NCBI GenBank assembly: GCA_963931865.1 | Contig: OZ007515.1 | Coordinates: forward strand, 5,826,493-5,890,492 | DNA length: 64,000 nucleotides | DNA from: Axinella damicornis | Lineage: Eukaryota > Porifera > Demospongiae > Axinellida > Axinellidae | Reading direction: 5' to 3' | Shown: piece after piece, positions 54,528-64,000 of the stretch | Position numbering within the stretch: the stretch's first letter is position 1 | Layout: every line of letters begins with the position of its first letter | Notes under the pieces: generated by a model | Databases searched by the model: none | Told to the model about the DNA's origin: nothing | Seen by the model: the letters and a program-made list of their open reading frames with translations, nothing else | Translations under genes and position numbers: made by a program

Positions 54528-55009
54528 TAATTCCTGTTCTGTCTGGTTTCAGGCAGTTAGCTGAGCTATGAATATTAAATGAAGACCAAGAATGTTGCTG
54601 AAAGTTGCCAGACGGATATTCCGCGTAGGTTTCCGGCTGGGCACGAGACTAGGTTCAAGCAGGATCAGACTATCATGGTGAAAGGGTATGGTTACCTAGC
54701 CGATTAGACCATGGACAATAGAGCACGCTCTATTATCCATGATTAGACTTTGCCTATCAAAGTTTATTGTATACATCTTGTTAATGCTAATTGAAATGGT
54801 TTTGTGTCTCATAATAAAGGCAGCTATGGTATAGCTACTGGGGCACATCCAATGTTAGTGCATGCTGAAACATTTTGGTACTGTGTAGGCCTACACTTAC
54901 ATTAGCTGCTTGGATGATCTGATCCTCATCACACAACGTGACTAAAACTGAAAGATGAAAGTGTACATGATTAAACTTAACAAGTTTGTAGCTGAGAGTC
55001 TGTAGCTGA

Positions 55010-55330
55010 GAGAGTAAAGGAAAGTAAGGCTGTGGGCACTCCTGCAAGGCAGCCTGTGAGCAAGTCTACTGAGACTAAGTGTGACTTGTGCCATTGCAGC
55101 AATTGGAATTTGTGGAAGGCAAGGAAGATATACTGCAGTGCAAAGGAACTTGTCCAATGTGGTTTCATCGCTATACTGCGCTGGTGTGCCTCTGAGTCAC
55201 TTCAAGGACCTGGCTAACAACGATAAGCCATTCAATTGACTTCTCTGCTCACAGAACATTCAACAAGCTGTAGTGTGCCAGCTGCAGTCTGAAATTGCAG
55301 AATTGAAAACCGAACAGCAGGAGCACACCG
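55010..55330 (+). pseudogene. PHD-finger ORF1 fragment of a non-LTR element
   Basis: Broken frames read ETKCDLC, then EGKEDILQCKGTCPMWFHRY, then GVPLSHFKDLANNDKPF and QLQSEIAELKTEQQEH. The C-x2-C ... C-x3-C-x2-WFH.. order is a PHD zinc finger followed by a coiled coil. That is the ORF1 architecture of several CR1-like LINEs. At least two frameshifts or stops are present. A host PHD gene relic is possible, but the coiled coil directly after the finger favours ORF1. Confidence 0.45.
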
Positions 55331-56235
55331 GTTAAATCCATAAACTCCAGAGTATGGTTCGTAGTCTTTCAGAAGACTTGAAGTTCATGAACTGAAGGCC
55401 ACTGCAGCGGAGCTCCTCTACCACCACAAGCACTGGAGAGAGAGAGAGAGCTACTAACGATACAGAACCCCGGATTTCCCCCAAAAATTCCCATATAAAA
55501 TCAATAGAAGGTCAGATTTTTGATTAAAATAATTGTCAAAAACTGAACAAAAGGGGCAACATCTCAGGATCTGTATGGGGTTAGGATTTTAAACTTGGGC
55601 CAGACATACTATAACATCAATATCAGCATGACCTCTCTGCTCTAACACCTCTGCTCTATCAGGACAACGGAATTAAGGATTCAATTAAAACTACAAGTTT
55701 CAGATCTTAATTCCTAGGTTTATGAAAATGCTGTCCCTAAGTATTTTGCGTACTCAGTTGACAGCTCTGTTGGTATGTCATGTGACTTAATTTTTTGTGA
55801 TTGTTCACAAAAGGTTATGGTACATGTCTATCGTCTTAGATGATGTCTGTTCGAAGTTACACACAACTTTAATGTACTCTCTTTGCTGGGAACACAGTAT
55901 GTGGTACTAAGCTTAAGGTTTAGCTACATGTGCCTCTTTTACTGGGCACCACCAGATCAACCTACCTGTCACTCCGGGCGCCGGGCCGAGTAGGCCTATA
56001 TCGATGTTCCCCAGTTAGCGCGCTAAGTATTATAGGTATGATGATCGATGATAGGGCTTGCGCGCATGCGCGAATGAAATGACTTGCGTGCTTTGGGCCC
56101 AGCCGCGCCAGTCAGTCGGGCGCCGGTCGTCTGATCTGGCAGTCTTGTGGGCGGCGCTCAAAAAATTATTAAAAATCTGATTTGTGGAGTCCAGGCCATT
56201 TGTGATTTACATTGCGTTAGAGCAGTTCAGCAAGA
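55331..56235. other. Upstream region of TALE gene 2
   Basis: No gene recognised. It includes a (GA)n run near 55437-55450. A GC-rich stretch (about 55970-56155: GGGCGCCGGGCCGAG, GGGCGCCGGTCG) precedes the start codon and could be a TATA-less promoter. No TATA box like that of gene 1 is seen. Confidence 0.4.
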
Positions 56236-57717
56236 ATGGCAGCGGGTGAGAAGCCTAGTCGCGAGCGGAGAGATAATACTACTTCTCCAACTGAATCAGG
56301 GTCTTCAAGGAGCCCCTATCCCATCAGGCGAAGGAGAAACCCCGCAGTGCTGATTCGGTGGATCGAGGAACATCCTTACAACCCCTATCCCACAAAAGCT
56401 GAAAAACATTACCTGGCGTTCTATGCGGGGATGACACAGCGACAGCTAAACGACTGGTTTGCAAACGCAAGAAGAAATATCAAGAAAGTGGGGTACGAGG
56501 CGTGGAAGAAAAAGCACTCCGGTTTCTCAGCCATACTCTCGGGGATTCCTCTGCACAATACAGGTACGAACAACGTGTGTACACACACGACCTGTAATGG
56601 CTGTAGTGGATGCATGCATGTATACAAGCTACATACACTGCTTTCAGTTCGAGGTAATAAAATAACCAAAGGGACGCTGTAATTATCGTTTTGATTGAAC
56701 TTTGTCTACGCAGGTCCCAGTTTCCCTGTATTCTCTGGTACTGTGGCCACTTTAGCTCCAAACGTGAACTGCAAGCCACCTGCAACACCTACGTACGTGA
56801 TGCCCGGTCCAGCCCAGGGAGGAGCTGTAAACGGCTCTCATCTGACGCTCAATATGAATGGGACGTTACCACCGGTGATGAACGGGACACTCAGTCACTG
56901 CGGTGTGAGCAATGGTTGCAACTCCATCACCGCGACCACTTGTTCCGGACTCCCCACACCATCCTCCTACTACCAAGCGCAAGACCAAGCGATCTCGATC
57001 AACAGCAGCGCATGTACACTAAAGCCTGTAATACCAATTGCAACATACACTGCTCCCACACTGGGCCCAGGCACGGAGAATATGAGCTACGGCGCTTCAA
57101 CTGTCCGTCCTCTCCACCCCTCTTTCCCACTGACAATGCCCTGGGTTCCACCACCACTGCCTGCAAGCCCCATCTCGGGCTCCTACAAAGTCATCGTCCC
57201 ATCTAAAATGGACTGCAACTGTGCCCAGTGTCAACCTTTGCAAGCGCCAACTTCTACAGCGCTCTCCCACAGAGCCCAAACTTCCCCCTCTGACGGAGTT
57301 CAGCAGTGGTCTCCTGGAGAACAAAACAGTGACTGCACACAGTCCTCCCCGCTCGCTGTGGCGCCCCAGCACAGTGCCACTCCCAGTATCAACGCGGCGC
57401 ACTGGAATGACTGGCAGCCACAACCCCAGCAGCAACCTCAACTTGGCTCTTGCGCAGAGGAAGACGGGCAAGCACTAGCGGAGGAGAGTTACTATGAACG
57501 ATCACCTACTGCAAGTATAACACTATGCAGGTACGTTTGAGGTGCTAACTAGAAATAATATTATGCAAACAGGGTAGCTACATGTTAATTGTTCTTCCCC
57601 TGCTAATTCACTATAGGTGATTACCGAACTCGGGCCAAAGATCACTTACTCAACATCCTTAGTCGTGGACAGTATACTATTTTCTCAGTTGGAGAGCTAG
57701 AGTGCCAATCCCAGTAG
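56236..57717 (+). CDS. TALE homeobox transcription factor 2 (Iroquois/Mohawk-like)
   Basis: Nuclear DNA-binding protein by homology and paralogue of the gene at 15.4 kb. Exon 1 (56236-56563, donor GTACGA) begins MAAGEKPSRERRD, with a Ser-rich lead, then the homeodomain at about residues 33-93: [27 protein letters not shown] (TALE loop), and LNDWFANARRNIKK. Position 55 is Asn, where gene 1 and Irx/Mkx proteins have Arg. Exon 2 (56714-57514) is a long Pro/Ser/Thr/Asn/Gln-rich region, probably regulatory. Exon 3 (57617-57717) follows CTATAG and reads SDYRTRAKDHLLNILSRG to TAG. I chose the phase-1 donor at 57515 because it opens exon 3 for 34 codons; a better-looking donor at 57531 would stop after one codon. 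AATAAA lies at 57777. Exon phases match gene 1. Confidence 0.82.
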
Positions 57718-57776
57718 CACGTCACAGAGGTATCCTACTAGCAATGGGCCATCATGATTCTCAATCAATAGGTTCC

Positions 57777-57782
57777 AATAAA
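57777..57782 (+). promoter_or_regulatory. AATAAA poly(A) signal of TALE gene 2
   Basis: It lies about 60 bp after the stop. The context AATAAATCTCA is shared with gene 1's signal at 17253. Confidence 0.55.
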
Positions 57783-58158
57783 TCTCATTGTATCCTCAAT
57801 TGGGGCCCTCATCATCAGCAGACTGTTATGTATCACTACAGGTTGATTTTTCCATGTAATAATTTTAAGAGTCACTTTTTGTTATTACTCTTAACCATTT
57901 CTGCTTCATATTTTATTGCTGCAGGTATTTCTATCAGAAAATTAATTAAACCTCTGAAAGTACACTTGTAGCACCAAGTCACATTTTCCCACAAGGGATA
58001 AAACTGATTATTTTTATGGCTCGTACACAAAATAAAATCCCCACAAACCTTATGGGATCGACACACAATGAGTTGTTTACATACAATAATATAATTATAG
58101 GATACTAATCTTCAGCTACATTGTCCGTGGATGCAGTCCAATCTTCAGCCACATGAGA

Positions 58159-59130
58159 TCAGTGCTCCATATGGCTCTTAGTCATGCAGCAGTAGAAAGC
58201 TGCTCTAATCAGGAACGCAAAACCGGAAATGAACATACCTTGAAGAAAAGGAAAAAAAAAACAGCAATGAAATGCCACACATGGAATTTTAAGACCCACT
58301 ATTTATGACATTAAGGTTACGGGATACTCGTGCGCGCGCCGTGCAAAATGTATTGGGAAATGTATACTCGCTAACCAAGAATCTCTGGTACGAACAGTGT
58401 GAGCAACTTGATTCTGGCACTGTCACAAGGTGCAGGGCATGACGGAAGCTTTTACCGATATGCTTTATAGCTATGCAAAAACGAGCAGTTCAGTTCACCA
58501 AAAAGCCGTATTTACCGCTTTTCTTGAGCGAGACAGCAGATAAGTAACTATTTGCCAGGGATTACGCTATCAAAAAAAGCTTCCGTCATGCCCTGCGCCT
58601 TGTGACAGCGCACCTCCACCGCCAGAATCAAGTTGCTCACACTCTTCGTACCAGAGATTTTTGGTTAGCGAGCTTAAGTATACACTTCCCAATACATTTC
58701 GCACGGCGCGCGCACGAGTATCCCGTAACCTTAAAAGACGAGTGATCACAAACTATCATAGTATAGCTACAATGGACACACAACATGGTACAACACTCCA
58801 TATCTACACTTTGGCCTCCTCATAGAATACCACAGAATGCATTATTGTTATAGATTGGGAAATTTCACCGTTCGAATATTTTCATCACTGCCCAACAACA
58901 GCGAAAATTTAAAAATGTGTCACACTGCCACATGTAAAATAGTGAAGACGGCTCTGCTAGTACCTCTGAAGATCACTGTCTTCTGCCATACATGCCCAAG
59001 CGATCAAACAATAAGCGAAGAAGGCAACTGAATGCATGGCTGTAGGTAAGTTTGGAACACGAATATTTCCCAATCTACTTGTATACTACACGTTACATAA
59101 AGCACTTACCAACCCAGACAACATATATCC
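58159..59130 (-). CDS. Possible small membrane-protein gene, partial exons
   Basis: Candidate minus-strand exons are a 21-bp microexon 59130-59110 (acceptor TTTGCAG, donor GTAAGT) and 59027-58964 (acceptor CATTCAG, donor GTACTA). Together they read IYVVWVVAFFAYCLIAWACM followed by AEDSDLQ, a convincing transmembrane helix. A further exon from 58238 follows a pyrimidine-rich acceptor and reads MFISGFAFLIRAAFYCC to a TGA at 58161-58159, but its frame does not match the upstream donor. The 5' exons are unidentified. A TTAA MITE sits in the last intron. I do not recognise the family; this may be wrong. Confidence 0.25.
58315..58730. mobile_element. TTAA-flanked MITE with ~145-bp inverted repeats
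   Basis: The ends read GGTTACGGGATACTCGTGCG and CGCACGAGTATCCCGTAACC, flanked by TTAA at 58311-58314 and 58731-58734. The arms match, with scattered differences, for about 145 bp, up to CATGACGGAAGCTTTT / AAAAAAGCTTCCGTCATG. A TTAA target is typical of piggyBac and Kolobok transposons. There is no coding sequence inside. Confidence 0.8.
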
Positions 59131-59799
59131 CTGCAAATGAGAGGAAAACAATGCAGTAAACCTTTGCCACAATAATATGGGAATGAGCAAGATAGCAAGC
59201 ACATGTTGTGAGTGCAATTACACAAGAATCCAGGTGCTTGTTTGCTAATCACATACAGAAGCTATAGCATGATAGCATGGAAGAAACAAGCAAAGGCCCA
59301 CAAACTACCGTACCGTAGTGACTCAATTAATTCATGATTGTTCAAACAGTTGCATGCACATACAGCCCACAATAGTACTGCCGGAAAATGCACAATGGAT
59401 ACATGCAGGTATAGTAGAGAGCATTCCATGCAGTTGAAATTCAGCAAGAGGTGTCTTGTTCGCGTCGCTGTTTCCGTGTGGGTGGCCCAGTGCCTAAGTG
59501 TCATCACTGGCTTGTTTGTCTGTGTTAAATCTCCGCCCTGCTCGCCAGACTCACTCTCGCTTGTACTCCTTCGGCATCTGTAGCTCAGCTCTATTGGCTG
59601 CTCTCTTGTAGCACCGTCTTGTCATGACCACTCTCTGGCTGACTGTTCCAGGGCCCTATACTAAGTCCGGCTTCTTGCCACCCAGTTCTCAGCATTATCT
59701 TGTCCACAATGCATGGCTATGTTCGGTGTAATTTATTATTCTTATAATTCGAACACCCCCCTTTCGTCAGAATAATTTACGTATTACTTTGAACATGGT

Positions 59800-60000
59800 A
59801 AAAGGTTTTATTATGGTAGACATCATGCACCAAGGCAACCCAGGTGTGATACGTTGCAGCAGAAAGCTTGCAAGCAAGGAGTTGCAATGGCAACCGGAAA
59901 ACTTCCGCGGCAACGTAGGGGACATGACGCTGTAAACACGAGGACTAGGATTTGAACCCTCACTGTTTATGCAATAATCCTTTGCCAAATGTCTGTTTGG
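59800..60000 (-). repeat. tRNA-like SINE candidate
   Basis: The minus strand has TTGGCAAAGGA (59988-59978), resembling an RNA polymerase III A box. GGTTCAAATCC (59958-59948) then fits the B-box consensus at a short distance. The cloverleaf stems do not form, so this is not a functional tRNA. The 3' limit is unknown. Confidence 0.25.
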
Positions 60001-60508
60001 TTCTCATTAGGGCCTGAATAATTACGAACTAAAGCTCTGCCGACAAAATGTCAACTAATTGAGAAGCTGCTAAAAGATATCTGTGATGTCATTGAAGTAA
60101 TTAGTGTTGTGAACAGCTAGTACATGTACAAGTGATGACATTCTGTCATCGCTCAATTAGTATTCAAGTAGCTAGTTGGAAAACTAGCAGCCAATAAATA
60201 GTTGATTAGGGAAATTCCCTAGTCTAGCTGCTCAGGTATACAGTCATAGCTGTGTCAAAATGAGTGCTTTCTGCAACGGATTGGGCTGGAGCAATGGATT
60301 GCCACTATTATTTTGTAGTGAATGTAATCATTTCAACTCATACTCTAATGTTCGAACACTAGGGAATACATAAATAAGTGATCTTCTGGAAATGGGGCGT
60401 GCTTGAATAATCAGTGTATTTGTCAGCATAATTATTATTGTTAGCAATACTATATAGACAGGATATTGTGGACAAGATGATGCTGCAGACTGTCGATCAT
60501 GTCAGTTC
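60001..60508. other. No supported gene
   Basis: AT-rich sequence with no recognisable exon, repeat array or structured element. Confidence 0.4.
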
Positions 60509-61031
60509 TAGCCTCATTCCCAGGCCTCCACACCCAACTTTTGTCACTTGCAGTACGGAAAGCAGGGGGAAGGCCTGATAGATTTTGTCACATGATACGT
60601 GCCACTGCTGAACATCAAGCAAACTTGCTACCTGTTCCAGAGATGCTACAGTGACCAGACAAACTCCAGATGAGAGGCAGGTCCTATACCTAACAACATA
60701 TCTCTAAACCGCTGAGAGATGGTCGCAATACAACGGTTATAACTTGAACACTTTATACTGTTCACTCCTTGCAGTGAGCCATCGCTCTGGACACAACACT
60801 TGCAGCTCAGCACTACTTCAAAGGTAAGACTTCTAGCTCGGTGTGGCTCTCTTCTGGCCTTTGACCTGCCTTTATTAAGTTTGTATGCGATTGTAGCTAC
60901 TGCATACTTGTCTTGAACGGACAAAGCTTTATGACGGTCGCGGCACGTATTACATGACGAAATCTATTTTCCCCCTGCTTTTCGTACTGCAAGCGACAAA
61001 AGCTGGGCATGGAGGCCTGGGAATGAGGCTA
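60509..61031. mobile_element. 523-bp inverted-repeat unit with TAGCCTCATTCCCAGG ends
   Basis: The left 60 bp (TAGCCTCATTCCCAGGCCTC, then CAACTTTTGTC.CTTGCAGTAC and AAAGCAGGGGG) are the reverse complement, with a few differences, of the right 60 bp ending GGCCTGGGAATGAGGCTA. The ends match the 9-bp-TSD family, and the arms share the CTTTTCGTCGCTTGCAGTAC core of the 90-bp element at 2969. No 9-bp duplication is visible (TGTCAGTTC against GTCTGGAGT). A 92-codon minus-strand frame inside has no recognisable domain. Confidence 0.65.
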
Positions 61032-61459
61032 GTCTGGAGTAATACACCAAAGAGTGGTCACAACAGGAGAAGGTGCTATACAAGACAGCAGCCCACAAGA
61101 CAGCAGCCCACAGCACCGCTACTGGTGCCATAAGAATACCAGTGAGAGCAAGTCTTGTGAGCAAGGACCAAGCACAGACAAATGAGCCAGTAGTGACGTT
61201 GAAGAACTGGTCATACACACACAATATCACGAACACAAGAGACCAAGATTCAAGGGACCCTGCTGCATGTGAGGTGATGGACATAGAGTGCGATCAGGAC
61301 ATGCACATCACTTTGTGCTGTAATGCAAGCGTTGAGCACTCTAGGCCACCATCACCTAACTGTAGCTACATGTCATCACATGTGTGCCCATTATTTGGGG
61401 CAAAATATACGTTCAAACAATCAGGCTCTGCTCCAAAGGCATCAGGTGAGAGAAGATAA

Positions 61460-61985
61460 GGCATCTCTGTGAAAAGTGAATTACTAGTGTCATTACAGCA
61501 ATTGACACAGAGACCAAGCTTAAACCAACCATGAATGCCGTATATTGGCAATGTTTCCTTGTACTTCCATAAAGTGACTGGATCTGAAAATAACTAGAGC
61601 TTGAATTTACAACGACACACTCTGCACCAGGATAAAGGCAGCTCCATGAAAAGTGTGATTACAGCAATTGACACAGAGACCAAGCTTAAGCCAACCATGA
61701 ATGCCATATATTGGCAATGTTTCCTTGTACTTCCATCAAGTGACTGGATCCGAAAATAACTAGAGCTTGACTCTACAACACCACACTATACACTAGGTGA
61801 GAGCACGATAAGGCAGCTCTGTGAAACGTGAGCTTGCTCCACCAAGATTGTGGTTGCTACTTGCTTAGTTTATAGTCAGCTGCTGCACTTAAGCCAACCA
61901 TGAATGCCATATATTGGCAACGTTCCCTTGTACTTCCATAAAGTGACTGGATCTGAAATTAACTAGAGCCTGACTCTACAACATC
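61460..61985. repeat. Three-copy tandem repeat, 166- and 204-bp spacing
   Basis: Each copy has CCAACCATGAATGCC, TATATTGGCAA.GTT.CCTTGT and AAGTGACTGGATC.GAAA.TA, followed by ACTAGAGC; the core starts near 61524, 61690 and 61894. Copies 1 and 2 also share CAGCAATTGACACAGAGACC. It is not a multiple of three and is not coding. Confidence 0.8.
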
Positions 61986-63169
61986 AGTTACAAGACATAA
62001 TTAAACAGAAGGGCATTGGGACTACAATAATTGCAGGAATTCACTAATCATACATGTGTCAGTCATTGAATACTAGGCAATTGAGATAATTATATTGATA
62101 GCCTCCCATGTGTACAACAGCTAGAAAGCATAGCAGCAATGTGGATCCTTGTAACCATGTTGGAAGGAAAGGTGCAAAGTATAGACAGCTCCATAAGTGT
62201 TATAACATCATCTGTACAACAAAACATACGTTTGCCTCAGGGGTGCTTCTGCTTTAGACCAAAGGATCCCTTACATTTCTGGAGCTTGAAAACCGGAGAT
62301 ACGATACGGTGAGCTAATCTTGCCAATCACGTTTATGGTACCATGTTATATATGTAATGCCTTGAGGTCAGTGCACTTTGGTTGGCATAGCAACAAACAG
62401 TGATCACACTCGCACACCACGTTGGGGAAGCCCCGAGGCCCCGATCAGCACTATTAACTCAATTCTTCACCGTGGCAGAATAATGTTTAATTTCTACCCA
62501 GAACTGCCACACCTAGTTTCAGACAACGCTTTGGTACATGTGTACCTGTACCTGTGAATGCGGATGTAGACTAGAAAATTGCTGGTAAAGTCAAGCTGCG
62601 ATTGGAACGTGGTTAAAATTGAAAACTCTAGTCTTTAGGGACCAAATTCTTTCTCTTGGTAGTTTTCAGGCTCTAGAACATTGCTGGGATTGTAACTGCT
62701 CCCACAGGTAATTTTAGTAACCACACCTACCACATACCAAACTAGCAATCAAGTCTCCCAGCAAATGCCAACCCACCGTAGCCGAAAAACTGACCATGAA
62801 AGCTGGAAATGGAGACCTTACAAGGCAAAGACGGTTTGACAGAAAAGGCCCAACCAAGGCCCTTCTACACCGGAGCCCAGACACGCCACAGCACCATTCG
62901 GATGCGCCCATCCACCTACCCCTGTCCTGCACTTTTTGCTCAAACAGAACAGGTTAACCGTTTCATGGATGTAGCCAGATGTATGCGCGTCTTCCCCAAA
63001 ACATATGTCGTTTTTGAGCATGCCCAGAACATTGCTCAATATGCGGTACATTTAGAACATTCTATGGCATCTACAATAAACCCATGCTTTTACCATGTAC
63101 ATATGGGCTAATGTGTATAAATAGCTTAGCTACCTAGAGAGGTGTGGTTGCTAAAGAGTTTGCCGTATA
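61986..63169. other. No supported gene
   Basis: Only short open frames, two overlapping on opposite strands at 62.7-63.1 kb, without recognisable domains or convincing splice sites. Confidence 0.4.
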
Positions 63170-63778
63170 CCGTATAGTGGGAAAATTTGGCGGGCATTAA
63201 ATTTGGCGATTTCAGCCAAAACGCTGTATTTTTTAATTTGGCGATTTTTAAATTTGGCGATTTCGATCGATCTTCGACACTAATGACGTAACGGCAATGA
63301 CGTAAGCCTCAGCGTGAGGCGCTAGACGCTCAGTGTGAACTGTACATGTATCGATCAAGTGCGACCAGTTAGTTACCAGCTAACCATGGAGACCTTCGAA
63401 GTAGAGGGATGTTTCAGAGGCCATCACGTTTTCCATACAGTGTATATACTGGATTGCGCTGTGGCGGTGATGCGCTCGAGCGCAATCGTTGGCCACGTCC
63501 CTCACACTCTCGTTAACGGCTTGTAGTTCCTTCCCGGAGAGAGAGGAATCCCCGATGTCGTGGGAGTATACTGAGCTGAATCTTTTCTGAAATACTGGTA
63601 CAGTTACAGTGCTACCGTACGTACTACTGGAATACGGAAAATGTGTATTACTAATGTGCGCGCGCATACCCGACCGGCTGGGGTGGGGTTTAATATTGGC
63701 GGAATTTAATTTGGCGATTTTTTCCTGCACCGCCAAATAGCCAAATTAAACCCCCCGCCAAATTTTCCCGCTATACGG
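63170..63778. mobile_element. 609-bp TA-flanked MITE with CCGTATAGTGGGAAAATTTG ends
   Basis: The left end CCGTATAGTGGGAAAATTTG and right end CAAATTTTCCCGCTATACGG are inverted repeats of about 25 bp with one difference, flanked by TA on both sides. This fits Tc1/mariner-type insertion. Sub-terminal AATTTGGCGATTT motifs repeat in both halves. A 118-codon minus-strand frame and a 63-codon + frame inside have no known domain. Confidence 0.75.
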
Positions 63779-64000
63779 TAGCAGCACTGCTATGGATTTA
63801 AACCAAACCCTATTCAATTTCCTCTGTTAAATGCATATCCACAAAAGGGGTAAAATGCCAAGGTAATTTTTTCCAAAGGTTTCATAAACAAGCCCATAAG
63901 GGGTCGGGGTCCCAGCCATTTCAGCTCCAAACACTTGTAGCTATTCATCCCTCACAACCAGGATTAAACTTGTACACCTGTAACTCCTCATTCCCAGGCC

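Larger units (their letters stand above)
49193..54651. mobile_element. 329-bp MITE with 9-bp TSD, host of a nested gypsy element
   Basis: The left end TAGTCTCGTGCCCAG (49193) and right end CTGGGCACGAGACTA (to 54651) are perfect inverted repeats. They are flanked by the 9-bp direct repeat GGTTCAAGC at 49184-49192 and 54652-54660. Removing the 5126-bp gypsy element and one copy of its TAAT duplication leaves 329 bp without coding sequence. It belongs with the TAGYCTCG-ended elements at 2969 and 42249-42359. Confidence 0.8.

Noticed and set aside
57531..57540. Donor at 57531 (CAG|GTACGT) for exon 2 of TALE gene 2
   Set aside because: A good consensus, but joining to the exon at 57617 gives an immediate stop; the weaker donor at 57515 keeps phase 1 as in gene 1 and opens 34 codons. 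Alternative use cannot be excluded.
59940..60000. tRNA gene on the minus strand
   Set aside because: A- and B-box-like sequences are present, but acceptor, anticodon and T stems do not form; kept only as a weak SINE candidate.
62714..63111. Overlapping ~70-100-codon frames on both strands
   Set aside because: No domain, no splice context, opposite-strand overlap typical of chance.

Overview
This window is eukaryotic, and most likely from an early-branching animal. The evidence for a nuclear animal genome is spliced genes with GT/AG introns, AATAAA signals behind terminal exons, TALE-class homeobox exons, a fibronectin-III receptor, and a dense, varied load of transposable elements (Ty3/gypsy, several non-LTR lineages, Penelope, many MITEs) and satellites. 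A sponge would fit, but this is an inference from general character; no feature here fixes the species.

Layout. 1-10.7 kb is gene-poor: a perfect 291-bp palindrome (676-966), a 90-bp palindromic transposon with a 9-bp target-site duplication (2969-3058), and a Penelope-like relic with a GIY-YIG-type C-terminus and a hammerhead-ribozyme-like motif (about 4104-4640, minus strand). 10.77-14.75 kb (+) carries the 3' part of a single-pass receptor gene: two FN3 exons, a membrane-proximal ectodomain exon, a transmembrane exon and a Ser-rich cytoplasmic exon, all in matching splice phases. 15.4-17.2 kb (+) is an Iroquois/Mohawk-like TALE homeobox gene with a TATA box. 19.44-30.77 kb is a satellite of roughly 80 units of about 139 bp with higher-order duplications. 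31.43-32.96 kb is a 25-bp minisatellite that is nearly free of stops in all three forward frames.

33-49 kb is a transposon graveyard: a 123-bp palindrome, a 5'-truncated non-LTR element with a TAA tail, a Ulp1-like protease relic, several minus-strand non-LTR relics, GC-rich minisatellites, a TA-flanked MITE, two nested miniature palindromic elements, a 2.1-kb element with about 330-bp inverted repeats full of CGTAAAAT motifs, and an old gypsy relic. 49.4-54.5 kb (minus) is an apparently intact Ty3/gypsy retrotransposon with identical 178-bp LTRs, inserted inside a 329-bp MITE that itself has a 9-bp target-site duplication.

56.2-57.7 kb (+) is a second TALE homeobox gene, paralogous to the first, with the same orientation, matching exon phases and similar context around the poly(A) signal. 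58-64 kb contains a TTAA-flanked MITE, a possible minus-strand membrane-protein gene, a 523-bp inverted-repeat unit, a three-copy tandem repeat and a TA-flanked MITE.

The host genes I can support are the FN3 receptor and the two TALE genes. The TALE pair looks like a local duplication now separated by about 39 kb of repeats. The most unusual signal is a family of very small palindromic elements (36, 66, 90 and 329 bp) with termini like TAGYCTCG and consistent 9-bp duplications; copies and lone ends recur across the window.
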